From Actinomycetospora straminea (GTDB lineage: Bacteria > Actinomycetota > Actinomycetes > Mycobacteriales > Pseudonocardiaceae), in contig NZ_JAQZAN010000025.1 in NCBI RefSeq assembly GCF_028737255.1, forward strand, positions 1 through 64,000: a stretch of DNA of 64,000 bases. The letters are read 5' to 3'. Numbering within the stretch: position 1 is the stretch's first letter; every line of letters begins with the position of its first letter. The notes below the pieces were generated by a model. That model searched no databases. It worked only from the letters and a program-made list of their open reading frames with translations, and was not told where the DNA came from. Shown here piece by piece: positions 1-8,342 of the stretch. The position numbers and the translations under genes were made by a program.

Positions 1-60
1 CTGCCTCAACTCGCCACGCCGTCAGCCACCGTCACCAACGTCCTGGCCGAGTACAGCTAG
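1..60 (+). CDS. C-terminal end of an unidentified protein (partial)
   Basis: An open frame enters from the left edge and stops at TAG 58-60, giving 19 residues ending in AEYS. It is too short to assign to a family. Its stop shares the CTAG at 57-60 with the stop of the convergent serine hydrolase gene, an arrangement seen again at 14898-14901, which mildly supports it being real. Confidence 0.4.
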   Translation: MPQLATPSATVTNVLAEYS

Positions 61-866
61 CCCTCGGCGAGGACGGCGTCGGCGAGGGGCGGCCAGGCGG
101 CCTTGGCCCAGTCACCGAAGTCGCGGTCGGTGAGGGCCACGCACGCGAGACCGGCGTCCGGGTCCACCCACAGGAACGTGCCCGACTGGCCGAAGTGCCC
201 GAACGTCCGCGCCGAGTTCGTCGCCCCGGTCCAGTGGGGCGACTTGCCGTCGCGCAGCTCGAACCCCAGCCCCCAGTCGTTGGGCTTCTGGTGCCCGAAG
301 CCCGGGATCGTGCCGTTGAGGCCCGGGAACGCCACCGACGTCGCCTCGTCGAGCGTCGACCGGTGCAGGAGTCGCGGCGCCTGGAGCTCGGCGGCGAGGC
401 GCAGCAGGTCGTCGACGGTCGACGTGGCGCCGTGGCCCGGCGAGCCGTCGAGGGTCGTCGACGCCATGCCGAGCGGGGCGAGGACGGCCTCGTGGAGGTA
501 GTCGGCGAACCCGATGCCGGTGGCCTCCTCGATCGTCGTCGCCAGCACCTCGAACCCCGCCGACGAGTACAGCCGCCGCGTGCCGGGCTCGGCGACCGCG
601 CGGTGCTCCCCGAACGCCAGCCCCGAGGTGTGGGCGAGCAGGTGGCGCACCGTCGACCCCTCCGGCCCGGCGGGCTGGTCGAGGGTGATCGCCTCCTCCT
701 CGACCGCCACCAGCGCCCCGACGGCCACGAGCGGCTTGGTCACCGACGCCAGCGGGAAGCGCCGGTCGGTCGGGCCGCGGGTGCCGCGCACCGTCCCGTC
801 GGCCGCCACCACCCCGGCCGCGGCGTGCTCGACGGGCCAGTCGTCGATCTGGGCGAGGCTCTCCAC
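57..866 (-). CDS. Serine hydrolase, class C beta-lactamase / D,D-peptidase fold
   Basis: About 269 residues, short for the family. The SxxK nucleophile motif is visible as SVTK, a YSS triad sits where YxN is expected, and HFGQSG takes the place of the KTG box near the C-terminus. These features fit the beta-lactamase/esterase (AmpC-like, PF00144) family, whose members act on peptidoglycan peptides, beta-lactams or simple esters; the substrate cannot be told here. No signal peptide follows the chosen GTG at 866, so it may be cytoplasmic. The frame is open further upstream to 1052, but that part lies inside the next gene. It follows another SxxK protein on the same strand, 17 bases downstream of its stop, probably as an operon. 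Confidence 0.82.
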   Translation of the reverse strand: MESLAQIDDWPVEHAAAGVVAADGTVRGTRGPTDRRFPLASVTKPLVAVGALVAVEEEAITLDQPAGPEGSTVRHLLAHTSGLAFGEHRAVAEPGTRRLYSSAGFEVLATTIEEATGIGFADYLHEAVLAPLGMASTTLDGSPGHGATSTVDDLLRLAAELQAPRLLHRSTLDEATSVAFPGLNGTIPGFGHQKPNDWGLGFELRDGKSPHWTGATNSARTFGHFGQSGTFLWVDPDAGLACVALTDRDFGDWAKAAWPPLADAVLAEG

Positions 867-883
867 CCGCGCGAGACTAGGGG

Positions 884-1852
884 TCAGCCGGCGAGGGCAT
901 CGCGGGCCGCCGCCGCCGCGTCGTCGAGCAGCGTGCGGGCGGCGTCGTAGCCGCGCGGCTGGTTGGACAGGAGCACGACGACGTAGCGCCCGTCGGCGTC
1001 CGGGAAACCGGCCGAGTGCAGGTCGACGCTCGACCCGATGCAGCACAGCCACCCCTGCTTCGCCACCGCGCTGCCGCGCCGGGTCGGATCGAGCAGGCCG
1101 AAGCCCTGGTCGAACCCGTCGGCGGCCGTGGACGGCGCGTCCGCGAGCGACTGCATCACGAGGTCATGGTCGGCGGGCGCGAGCCGGGTGGTGACGAAGG
1201 CGTAGAGCGCGGCCACGTCCCGCGCCGAGGTCCGGACCTCGCCCCACTGGGACGTGTCCGCCGGCGGGCTGGTCTCCGCGAGACCGAGCATCGACGCCAC
1301 CCGGTCGATGCCCGCCGGGCCGCCGTAGGTCGACCACAGCGCGTTCATCGCGTCGTCGTCGCTGAGGCTGAGCGCCCGACGGAAACGGTCCTCGTCGTCC
1401 GGCGTCGTCGTCAGCTGACCGGCCTCCCGGCGGGTGAGGATGTCGACGATCGTGAAGAGCTTGGCCACCGACGCCGCCCGCAGCGGGGTGGCGCCCTCGT
1501 CGTTGGCGGCCGTCTGTCCCGTCGTGCGGTCGAGGACGGCCACGCCGAGGGTCACACCACCGCGCTCCTGAGCCGCCGCCGCGGTGGCGTCGACGGCCGC
1601 CCGGGCCCGGGACGGCGCGGGGGCCGGGCTCGCCGCCGGCGGCGGCACGACGGCCGGCCGGGGCGGCGGGGAAACGACCGGCGCCGCGGCCGGCGGGGGC
1701 GGGCCGCCCATCGCACATCCGGCGGCCAGCGAGGCGGCGACGAGCACCGTGGCGGCGAGCCGGGTCCCGCGGCGAGGGCGACCAGCGATCACCACCTGAT
1801 CGTGCTCCCGGCCATGTGTGATCCGCGCGTCCGACACCCGCCGGAACGGCAC
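884..1852 (-). CDS. Lipoprotein serine hydrolase, class A beta-lactamase-like
   Basis: A lipobox (LAAGC) after a basic n-region and hydrophobic stretch indicates a secreted lipoprotein; a proline/alanine-rich linker then leads to a catalytic domain. SVAK matches class A S70-x-x-K73. SDDDAMN matches the SDN loop with N132 replaced by D, and KQG replaces KTG near the C-terminus. The general-base glutamate of the omega loop is not obvious, so a peptidase or very weak lactamase role is more likely than true resistance. The start is uncertain: GTG 1852 has a distant GGAGG, while GTG 1795 or 1792 gives a more usual signal peptide. The serine hydrolase at 57-866 follows 17 bases after its stop. Confidence 0.8.
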   Translation of the reverse strand: MPFRRVSDARITHGREHDQVVIAGRPRRGTRLAATVLVAASLAAGCAMGGPPPPAAAPVVSPPPRPAVVPPPAASPAPAPSRARAAVDATAAAAQERGGVTLGVAVLDRTTGQTAANDEGATPLRAASVAKLFTIVDILTRREAGQLTTTPDDEDRFRRALSLSDDDAMNALWSTYGGPAGIDRVASMLGLAETSPPADTSQWGEVRTSARDVAALYAFVTTRLAPADHDLVMQSLADAPSTAADGFDQGFGLLDPTRRGSAVAKQGWLCCIGSSVDLHSAGFPDADGRYVVVLLSNQPRGYDAARTLLDDAAAAARDALAG

Positions 1853-1873
1853 AGATCACATCTCGGGACCTCC

Positions 1874-2749
1874 TCAGGCCCCGGCGGGCGCCAGCACCAC
1901 CTCGTCGGCCCGCAGCGCCGCGACGACCCGCTCGGTCATCGCACGCTGGACCGCCCACTGCCGACCGGGCTTCGTCCGCGCGGTCAGCCGCAGCGTCAGG
2001 CCCGACGCGGACAGCGACTCGACCCCGAGCACCTGCGGCCTCTCCAGCACGTCCGCGCCGTGCCCGTGCTCGTCGATGCCGGCCACCGCGGCCGCCTCGG
2101 CGATCGTCGCGGCGCGGGTGACGTCGGTGTCGATCGCCAGCGGGAGGTCGACGACGGCCACGGCGTGGTCCTGCGAGCCGTTGCCGACGCGCTCGATCGT
2201 CCCGTTGCGGACGTACCAGACCATGCCGGTGACGTCGCGGACCGTCGTCGTGCGCAGCCCGACCCGCTCGATGGTGCCGATCGCGTCGCCGAGGTCGACG
2301 TGGTCGCCGACGCCGTACTGGTCCTCGAGCAGCATGAAGATGCCCGACAGGAAGTCCTTGACGAGGTTCTGCGCGCCGAACCCGATCGCGAGCCCGAGGA
2401 CGCCGGCCGAGGCGAGCACCGGCGCGAGGTTCACGCCGAACTGGCCGAGCACCATCATGAACGCGGTCCCGAAGATCAGGATCGTGGCCGCGTTGCGGAT
2501 CACCGACCCGACGGTCCGCGCCCGCTGCGCCCGCCGCGCGGACCCGAAGGCCTCGATCCGGTCGGCGTCGGAGACACCGCGGCGGCGGCGCACGAGCGAG
2601 AGCAGGCCGGGCACGCCGGCGCCGGCGGCCACGTGCCCGATGACGCGGTTGACGACGAAGCGCAGGACGACGGCCACCAGCACGATGACCGCGACGGCGA
2701 CGCCGGTGTGGACGAGCCCGTCGAGGCTCAGGGCAGGGGTGAACGGCAC
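1874..2749 (-). CDS. Small-conductance mechanosensitive channel (MscS family)
   Basis: About 291 residues. An N-terminal hydrophobic helix is followed by a second membrane region and then the hallmark MscS pore/beta-domain segment, with a Gly/Ala-rich helix (VLGLAIGFGAQNLVKDF) running into FLSGIFMLLEDQYGVGD. The C-terminal alpha/beta domain follows. MscS channels sit in the plasma membrane and release solutes on hypo-osmotic shock; that is family knowledge. GTG 2749 was preferred because AGGTGG lies five bases upstream; the frame remains open to 2839 without a better site. It is divergent from the exchanger gene at 2962 and 22 bases upstream of the class A-like lipoprotein gene. Confidence 0.9.
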   Translation of the reverse strand: MPFTPALSLDGLVHTGVAVAVIVLVAVVLRFVVNRVIGHVAAGAGVPGLLSLVRRRRGVSDADRIEAFGSARRAQRARTVGSVIRNAATILIFGTAFMMVLGQFGVNLAPVLASAGVLGLAIGFGAQNLVKDFLSGIFMLLEDQYGVGDHVDLGDAIGTIERVGLRTTTVRDVTGMVWYVRNGTIERVGNGSQDHAVAVVDLPLAIDTDVTRAATIAEAAAVAGIDEHGHGADVLERPQVLGVESLSASGLTLRLTARTKPGRQWAVQRAMTERVVAALRADEVVLAPAGA

Positions 2750-2961
2750 GGCGACCACCTCGGGGAGCGGGGAGCGGGACGGGTTGCCGGCGCGCCACCG
2801 TGCCGCAGGACCCCGACTCGCAGCAAACCCGGTGCGCACAGGCCCGGCCGGCCCGCCGGTCCGGGGCCGCTCGGAGGTACGCCGTGGCGGGCGGACGTGT
2901 GATCGATGTGATCGGCGCGTCGGACGGGTGTGGGAGTCGGGTGGCGGGTAGAGAACCGGAC

Positions 2962-4332
2962 ATGACGTCCAGCAGCGCGGGCACGGCCCGTCGCGGTGAC
3001 CGATCCCCCCTGCTGGTCGCGGTCGCCGTGGCCGTCGCGGTGCCGGGGCTCGTGCTGCACATCGCGGGGATCTCGCTGTCCCACCCCGTGGACGCGCTGC
3101 TCTACGGCGTCGCGATCGTCGGCGCGGCGTTCCTGCTGTCGTGGGCCGCCGAGGCGGCGCAGGTCGACATCTCCGCCGGGCTGGCGATCGCGCTGCTCGC
3201 GCTGGTCGCGGTGCTGCCCGAGTACGCGGTCGACTTCGTCTTCACCATCCAGGGCGGCGAGGCGTACGCCCAGTACGGGCCGACGTGCCTGCCGCCGGGC
3301 TCCACGGAGCAGTCCCCTTGCGGCCTGGCGCTGGCCAACATGACCGGCGCCAACCGGATCCTCGTCGGTGTCGGGTGGGCGCTGGTCGTGCTGCTCGCCG
3401 CAATCCGCCTGCGCCGCGGCGGCGCCGACGCCGGCCAGGAGGGCGGCGCCGGCACGTCCCACCGCGAGGGCCACGCGACGCGCGTGACGCTGCAGCGCAC
3501 CGACGCCGTGCCGCTGGTCTTCCTGCTGCTCGCGACGGTCTACTCGCTGACCCTGCCGCTGCGCGTCAGCATCACCCTGGTCGACACGGTCGTCCTCGTC
3601 GGCATCTTCGTGCTCTACAGCATCCGGGTGGCCAAGGCGCCGGCCGAGGACCCCGACCTCATCGGCCCCTCCGCGTGGGTGGGGCGGATGGACGCCGGCA
3701 AGCGCCGGACCGGCTACATCGGGTTCTTCGTCGTCGCCGCGGTGATCATCGTGCTGTGCGCCGAGCCGTTCGCCGACTCGCTCGTGCAGACCGGCACCGA
3801 GCTCGGCATCAGCCAGTTCTTCCTCGTCCAGTGGCTCGCCCCGCTGGCCTCCGAGGCGCCCGAGCTGCTCGTCGCCGGCCTCTACGCCTGGCGCCTCAAG
3901 ACCACCGACGCGCTGGCGACCCTGGTGTCGTCGAAGGTCAACCAGTGGTCGCTGCTCGTGGGGACGCTGCCGATCGTGTTCGCCCTCTCGGCGGGGTCGC
4001 TCAACGGCCTGCCGGTCGACACCGTGCAGCGCGAGGAGCTGCTCATCACCGCCGCGCAGTCGCTGTTCGCGGTCGCGCTCCTCGTCACGCTCTCGATCAC
4101 GGTGTGGGGCGCGCTGAGCCTGCTCGGGCTCTTCGTGGCCCAGTTCGTGCTCGCCGCGACGCTGCCACCGCCGCTGCAGGAGCTCGAGCTGCTCATCCTC
4201 TCGGGTGTCTACCTCGGCGCGGCGATCGTGCTGTTCGTCCGCCAGCGCCACGCCCTGGTGCGGCTCGTCCGCGACGGGCTGCGCACGCCGTACGCGCAGC
4301 TGACCGAGACGGCCGGGTCGAGCACCAAGTGA
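2962..4332 (+). CDS. Sodium/calcium exchanger-type membrane protein (CaCA family)
   Basis: About 456 residues with ten or more hydrophobic segments. Two related motifs, LPEYAVDF in the first half and SEAPELLVAG in the second, correspond to the two inverted alpha repeats of Ca2+/cation antiporters, whose acidic residues bind the ion. Between the repeats is a charged loop rich in Gly, Arg and His. The family exchanges Ca2+ or other cations for Na+ or H+ across the cytoplasmic membrane; the ion used here is not readable. ATG 2962 was chosen because the hydrophobic N-terminus begins soon after it. Its TGA overlaps the GTG of the following hydrolase by four bases, so the two are translationally coupled. 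Confidence 0.88.
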   Translation: MTSSSAGTARRGDRSPLLVAVAVAVAVPGLVLHIAGISLSHPVDALLYGVAIVGAAFLLSWAAEAAQVDISAGLAIALLALVAVLPEYAVDFVFTIQGGEAYAQYGPTCLPPGSTEQSPCGLALANMTGANRILVGVGWALVVLLAAIRLRRGGADAGQEGGAGTSHREGHATRVTLQRTDAVPLVFLLLATVYSLTLPLRVSITLVDTVVLVGIFVLYSIRVAKAPAEDPDLIGPSAWVGRMDAGKRRTGYIGFFVVAAVIIVLCAEPFADSLVQTGTELGISQFFLVQWLAPLASEAPELLVAGLYAWRLKTTDALATLVSSKVNQWSLLVGTLPIVFALSAGSLNGLPVDTVQREELLITAAQSLFAVALLVTLSITVWGALSLLGLFVAQFVLAATLPPPLQELELLILSGVYLGAAIVLFVRQRHALVRLVRDGLRTPYAQLTETAGSSTK

Positions 4333-5297
4333 GCACACGTCTGGCCGTCCTGCTCGTCCACGGCGTCGAGAGCGCGGGCGACCAGTACGCCGACCGCGCC
4401 ATGGCGCTCATCGGCGACGAGTTCGAGCGCATCGCGGGCGTCCCGGCGTCGGAGGCGCTGGTGATGGAGCCCGCGTTCTGGGCGCCGGTGTTCGAGGAGG
4501 GCCAGGAGCAGCTCAGCGACCGCATCGCCGGCCAGGGGTCACGGTGGCTGGTGACGATGCTCGACAAGCTCGCGGCGCAGGCGAGTCAGGGCTCGACGCT
4601 GGCGCTGCTCGCGGCGGCGTCGACGGCCGGCCTGCGCTGGCTGCCGGGCTTCGGCGACGCCCACTTCCCCACGCTGCGCTGGCTGATCGTGCACTACCTC
4701 GGCGACGCCGTGGCCTACCACTCGGGCACCGACGGGACCGGGCACTACGAGGAGGTCCAGGCCATCCTCGCCGCGTCGCTGCACGAGCTGGCGCGCAAGG
4801 CGGGCCCGGACGCGCCGCTCGCGGTCCTGGGGCACAGCCTCGGCAGCGTCGTGTCCAGCGACTTCCTCTACGACCTGCAGGGCGTGCCGGCCGGGACCCC
4901 GCTCAGCCGGGCGGCCCGGGGGATCCTCGGCGACACCCCGCTCGAGCGCGGCGAGACCCTCGGCTGGTTCTACACGCTGGGCAGCCCCCTGGCCCTGTGG
5001 GCGCAACGCCACCCCGATTTCGGGGTGCCGCTGCAGGTCCCGAGCGCCTCGTTCGGGGCGTGGCATCCCCGGCAGCGCGGCGAGTGGGTCAACGTCTACG
5101 ACCCCGACGACGTCATCTCCTCGCCGCTGCGCCCGCTCAGCGACCTGTGGGCCAAGGCGGTGACCGAGGACCGACGCGTCACCGTCGGCCCCTGGCCCCT
5201 CGGCGCGACACCGCTCGCGCACCCGTACTACTGGAACGACCGCCGGGTGATCACGCCGATCGCCTCCCAGCTCGCCCAGGCCTGGCACCGTCTCTGA
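4329..5297 (+). CDS. Alpha/beta-hydrolase, lipase-like (GHSLG)
   Basis: About 322 residues. The N-terminus VLLVHGV supplies the HG oxyanion element, and VLGHSLGSVVSSDF is a GxSxG nucleophile elbow of the class 3 lipase/PGAP1-like type. There is no signal peptide or membrane segment, so it is probably cytoplasmic or peripheral. Substrate is unknown. The GTG start at 4329 overlaps the exchanger stop (GTGA). A coupled exchanger and esterase is not a pairing I can name. A 6-bp inverted repeat overlaps its stop codon. Confidence 0.8.
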   Translation: MSTRLAVLLVHGVESAGDQYADRAMALIGDEFERIAGVPASEALVMEPAFWAPVFEEGQEQLSDRIAGQGSRWLVTMLDKLAAQASQGSTLALLAAASTAGLRWLPGFGDAHFPTLRWLIVHYLGDAVAYHSGTDGTGHYEEVQAILAASLHELARKAGPDAPLAVLGHSLGSVVSSDFLYDLQGVPAGTPLSRAARGILGDTPLERGETLGWFYTLGSPLALWAQRHPDFGVPLQVPSASFGAWHPRQRGEWVNVYDPDDVISSPLRPLSDLWAKAVTEDRRVTVGPWPLGATPLAHPYYWNDRRVITPIASQLAQAWHRL

Positions 5298-5310
5298 GCC
5301 CGCCGGCTCA
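5295..5310. terminator. Possible hairpin between convergent genes
   Basis: TGAGCC and GGCTCA pair perfectly around a four-base CGCC loop. The left arm contains the lipase stop codon, and the sugC stop on the other strand is seven bases away. There is no T-run, so termination is only a possibility. Confidence 0.35.
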
Positions 5311-5316
5311 GACCGC

Positions 5317-6549
5317 TCAGACCTTCGCCCGCTCCACCTGGTCGACCCGGTCCTCGGCGGCCATCTCGGTCAGCTTGCGGCCGGCCTCGGCGTCGCGGGT
5401 GAGGTTCTCCCCGGTCTTGGGGTCGAAGACGTGGATCTTGCGGGTGTCGAGCCAGAACTCGGCCTCGCGGCCCTCGCGGATGCGGCTGGTGGAGTCGATC
5501 GACACGACGGCCTGGGTCCGGAGCTGGTCGGAGTCCAGCTCGCGGGAGAGCTCCTTGAGCTGCGCGGCCACCTCCTCCGGCGCCTCGTACGGGATGTAGG
5601 CGTACTGCGCGTCGCCGAGCCACTCGGTGACGTCGACGCGCGCGGTGAACGTCGACCCGTGCGGCTTCTTGGCCTCGTCGACGAGGCTCGCGTCCTCGAA
5701 GTACTCGGGGCGGATGCCGACGAGCAGCAGCTCGTGGCCCTTGACCTTCTCGGCGCGCTCCTGACCCAGCTCGACCTGCCCGAACGGCGTCGAGAGCGCG
5801 GTGCCCTCGACCGTGGCGGGCAGGAAGTTCATCGGCGGCGAGCCGATGAACCCGGCGACGAAGAGGTTGACCGGCTGCTCGTAGAGCTCGCGCGGCGACG
5901 CGACCTGCTGGATCACGCCCTTGCGCAGCACGCAGACGCGGTCGCCGAGGGTCATGGCCTCGGTCTGGTCGTGGGTGACGTAGACCGTCGTGATCCCGAG
6001 GCGCCGCTGCAGGCGCGCGATCTCCGTGCGCATCTGCCCGCGCAGCTTGGCGTCGAGGTTGGACAGCGGCTCGTCGAAGAGGAACGCGTCCGCGGCGCGC
6101 ACGATCGCCCGGCCCATGGCGACGCGCTGGCGCTGGCCGCCGGAGAGGTTGGCGGGCTTGCGCTGGAGGTGCTCCTTCAGCTCGAGGACGCTCGCGGCCT
6201 CCTCGACGCGCTTGCGGACCTCCTCGTCGGGCACCTTCGCCAGCCGCAGCGGGAACGCGATGTTCTCGTAGACGCTCAGGTGCGGGTAGAGCGCGTAGTT
6301 CTGGAAGACCATCGACAGGTTGCGGTCGCGCGGCGCCTTGTCGTTGACCCGGTCGCCGGCGATGACCATGTCGCCCGAGGTGATGTCCTCGAGCCCGACG
6401 ATCATCCGCAGCAGCGTCGACTTCCCGCACCCCGACGGTCCGACCAGGATCATGAACTCGCCGTCGGCGATGTCGAGGCTCACGTCGTTCACGGCGGGGT
6501 AGCCGTCGCCGTACTGCTTGACGATGTGGCTCATCTCGATCGAGGCCAT
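5317..6549 (-). CDS. sugC: Sugar ABC transporter ATPase (SugC/MsiK/UgpC type)
   Basis: 410 residues. Walker A GPSGCGKST lies at about 37-45, the Q-loop at Q83, signature LSGGQ at 135-139, Walker B FLFDEP at 156-161 and the switch histidine at about 193. The C-terminal third is the OB-fold regulatory domain typical of MalK/UgpC ATPases. It energises import through the two permeases encoded just upstream. Start ATG 6549 has AAGGG six bases ahead. Only two bases separate it from the permease stop. Order and sizes match mycobacterial lpqY-sugA-sugB-sugC, which imports trehalose; the assignment to that system rests on the binding protein. Many actinobacteria use one such ATPase for several sugar importers, so it could serve others too. 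Confidence 0.93.
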   Translation of the reverse strand: MASIEMSHIVKQYGDGYPAVNDVSLDIADGEFMILVGPSGCGKSTLLRMIVGLEDITSGDMVIAGDRVNDKAPRDRNLSMVFQNYALYPHLSVYENIAFPLRLAKVPDEEVRKRVEEAASVLELKEHLQRKPANLSGGQRQRVAMGRAIVRAADAFLFDEPLSNLDAKLRGQMRTEIARLQRRLGITTVYVTHDQTEAMTLGDRVCVLRKGVIQQVASPRELYEQPVNLFVAGFIGSPPMNFLPATVEGTALSTPFGQVELGQERAEKVKGHELLLVGIRPEYFEDASLVDEAKKPHGSTFTARVDVTEWLGDAQYAYIPYEAPEEVAAQLKELSRELDSDQLRTQAVVSIDSTSRIREGREAEFWLDTRKIHVFDPKTGENLTRDAEAGRKLTEMAAEDRVDQVERAKV

Positions 6550-6551
6550 GG

Positions 6552-7385
6552 TTATCCCTTCACGGCGCCGTTGGTGAGACCGGCGACGATGCGTCGCTGG
6601 AAGAGCAGGACGAGGAGCACGACCGGGATCGTGACGATGACCGCGGCGGCCGCGATCGGCCCGTTCGGTGACTCGAACTGCGAGGCACCCGAGAACAGAC
6701 CGAGGGCCGCGGGCACCGGACGGGCCGCCTCGGTCGACGTCAGCGAGATGCCGTAGACGAAGTCGTTCCAGGCGAGGAAGAACGCGATGATCGCCGTGGT
6801 GAACACGCCCGGCGCGGCCAGCGGCACGATCACCTTGCGGAACGCCTGCCACGGCGTCGCCCCGTCGACCTGCGCGGCCTGCTCCATCTCCCACGGGATC
6901 TCGCGGAAGAAGGCCGACAGGGTCCAGATCGAGATCGGCAACGTCAGCGACAGGTACGGGATGATCAGGCCGGGCCAGGTGTTGTAGAGCCCGATCTGGC
7001 GCCACAGGTTGAACAGCGGCGTGACGATCGAGATCACCGGGAAGATCGCGACCGCGAGCGCGGTGGACAGGATCAGCTTCTTGCCCGGGAACTCCAGGCG
7101 CGCGATCGCGTACGCGGCGAACATCGAGAGCAGGCACGAGATGAACGTCGCGATGAGGCAGATGCCGAACGAGTTCACCAGCGCCGGCAGGAACAGCCCC
7201 GCCGCGTCGCCGACGAGGATCTGCTCGTAGTTCTCGCCGGAGAACGCGGTGGGCAGGAACTGCCCGTTCGCGATGTCGTCCGACGACTTGAACGACAGCG
7301 AGATGATCCACGCCACCGGGAAGAGGCAGTAGACGATGATGATCAGGCCGCCGATACCCCAGCCGACCTTCTCGCGGGTGGACAC
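6552..7385 (-). CDS. sugB: Sugar ABC transporter permease (SugB type)
   Basis: 277 residues with about six membrane helices. The cytoplasmic EAA loop that docks on the ATPase is seen as EQAAQVDGATPWQAFRKVIVP. Length and the end in VKG fit the second, MalG-like permease of sugar importers (M. tuberculosis SugB is close to this length). GTG 7385 lies four bases after the stop of sugA, with GGGGAG upstream, so it is co-translated with it. It forms the membrane channel with the permease at 7389-8342. Confidence 0.92.
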   Translation of the reverse strand: MSTREKVGWGIGGLIIIVYCLFPVAWIISLSFKSSDDIANGQFLPTAFSGENYEQILVGDAAGLFLPALVNSFGICLIATFISCLLSMFAAYAIARLEFPGKKLILSTALAVAIFPVISIVTPLFNLWRQIGLYNTWPGLIIPYLSLTLPISIWTLSAFFREIPWEMEQAAQVDGATPWQAFRKVIVPLAAPGVFTTAIIAFFLAWNDFVYGISLTSTEAARPVPAALGLFSGASQFESPNGPIAAAAVIVTIPVVLLVLLFQRRIVAGLTNGAVKG

Positions 7386-7388
7386 CGG

Positions 7389-8342
7389 CTACTCCCCTCG
7401 CGCCTGGGACAGGTCGACCTTGAAGCCCTTGATGAACAGGGCACTGATCAGCACCACCGACAGGAACAGCAGCACCGACACCGCCGACCCGAGCCCGATC
7501 TCGACGCGCTCGATCGTCTGCCGGTAGGCCAGGAACGAGACCGTCTCGGTGCCGTTCGCGCCGGCGGTCATGACGAACACCGAGTCGAACACCCGGAACG
7601 CGTCGAGGGTGCGGAACAGGACGGCGACCATGATCGCCGCCTTCATGTTCGGCAGCGTCACCCGCCGCAGGCGCTGGAACCACGTCGCGCCGTCGACCTT
7701 GGCCGCCTCCTGCAGCACGTCGGGGACCTGCGCGAGGCCCGCGAGCAGCAGCAGCGAGATGAACGGCGTGGTCTTCCAGATCTCGGCGAGGCAGATGACG
7801 AACAGCGACAGGCCCTGCGTGCCGAACCAGTCGGTGTCCGCCGTGACCCCCGGGACCCAGGAGAACCACGAGTTGACGAAGCCGGAGTCGACGCTGAACG
7901 CGAACTGCCACGCGAACGCGGAGACCACGGTGATGACGGCGTAGGGGATGAGGATCACCGTGCGCAGGACCGGCCGCAGGCCCCGCAGGGCGTTGAGCAT
8001 GACCAGCGCCAGCCCGAACCCGAGGACCAGCTCGACGGCCACCGTGACGACGGTGATGAAGGCCGTGACGCCGAACGAGGTCCACCACACCGAGTCGGTG
8101 AGGATGACCCCGTAGTTGCCGAGCCCGACGAACGAGGAGTTCTCCGGGTCGGTGAGGCGGTAGTCGAACAGCGAGTCGTAGACCGCCTGGACGATCGGGT
8201 ACGCCGTGACCAGCAGCATCACGACGAACGCGGGACCGGCCAGGTACCAGCCGAGCCGGCGTTCGGCCCTCGTCTTCTCGTTCAGCCCGCCGTCGCGGGT
8301 GGGGTCCACCGCGCTGGTGGGCCGGTCCAGGGTGGCGCTCAT
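7389..8342 (-). CDS. sugA: Sugar ABC transporter permease (SugA type)
   Basis: 317 residues. The N-terminal 30 or so residues are charged and cytoplasmic. Six membrane helices follow with the EAA loop EAAKVDGATWFQRLRRVTLP in the MalF-like position. ATG 8342 overlaps the stop of the binding-protein gene as TGATG, giving strong coupling. It pairs with SugB to form the translocation path. The similarity to mycobacterial SugA is in order, length and motif; I cannot measure identity. Confidence 0.92.
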   Translation of the reverse strand: MSATLDRPTSAVDPTRDGGLNEKTRAERRLGWYLAGPAFVVMLLVTAYPIVQAVYDSLFDYRLTDPENSSFVGLGNYGVILTDSVWWTSFGVTAFITVVTVAVELVLGFGLALVMLNALRGLRPVLRTVILIPYAVITVVSAFAWQFAFSVDSGFVNSWFSWVPGVTADTDWFGTQGLSLFVICLAEIWKTTPFISLLLLAGLAQVPDVLQEAAKVDGATWFQRLRRVTLPNMKAAIMVAVLFRTLDAFRVFDSVFVMTAGANGTETVSFLAYRQTIERVEIGLGSAVSVLLFLSVVLISALFIKGFKVDLSQARGE

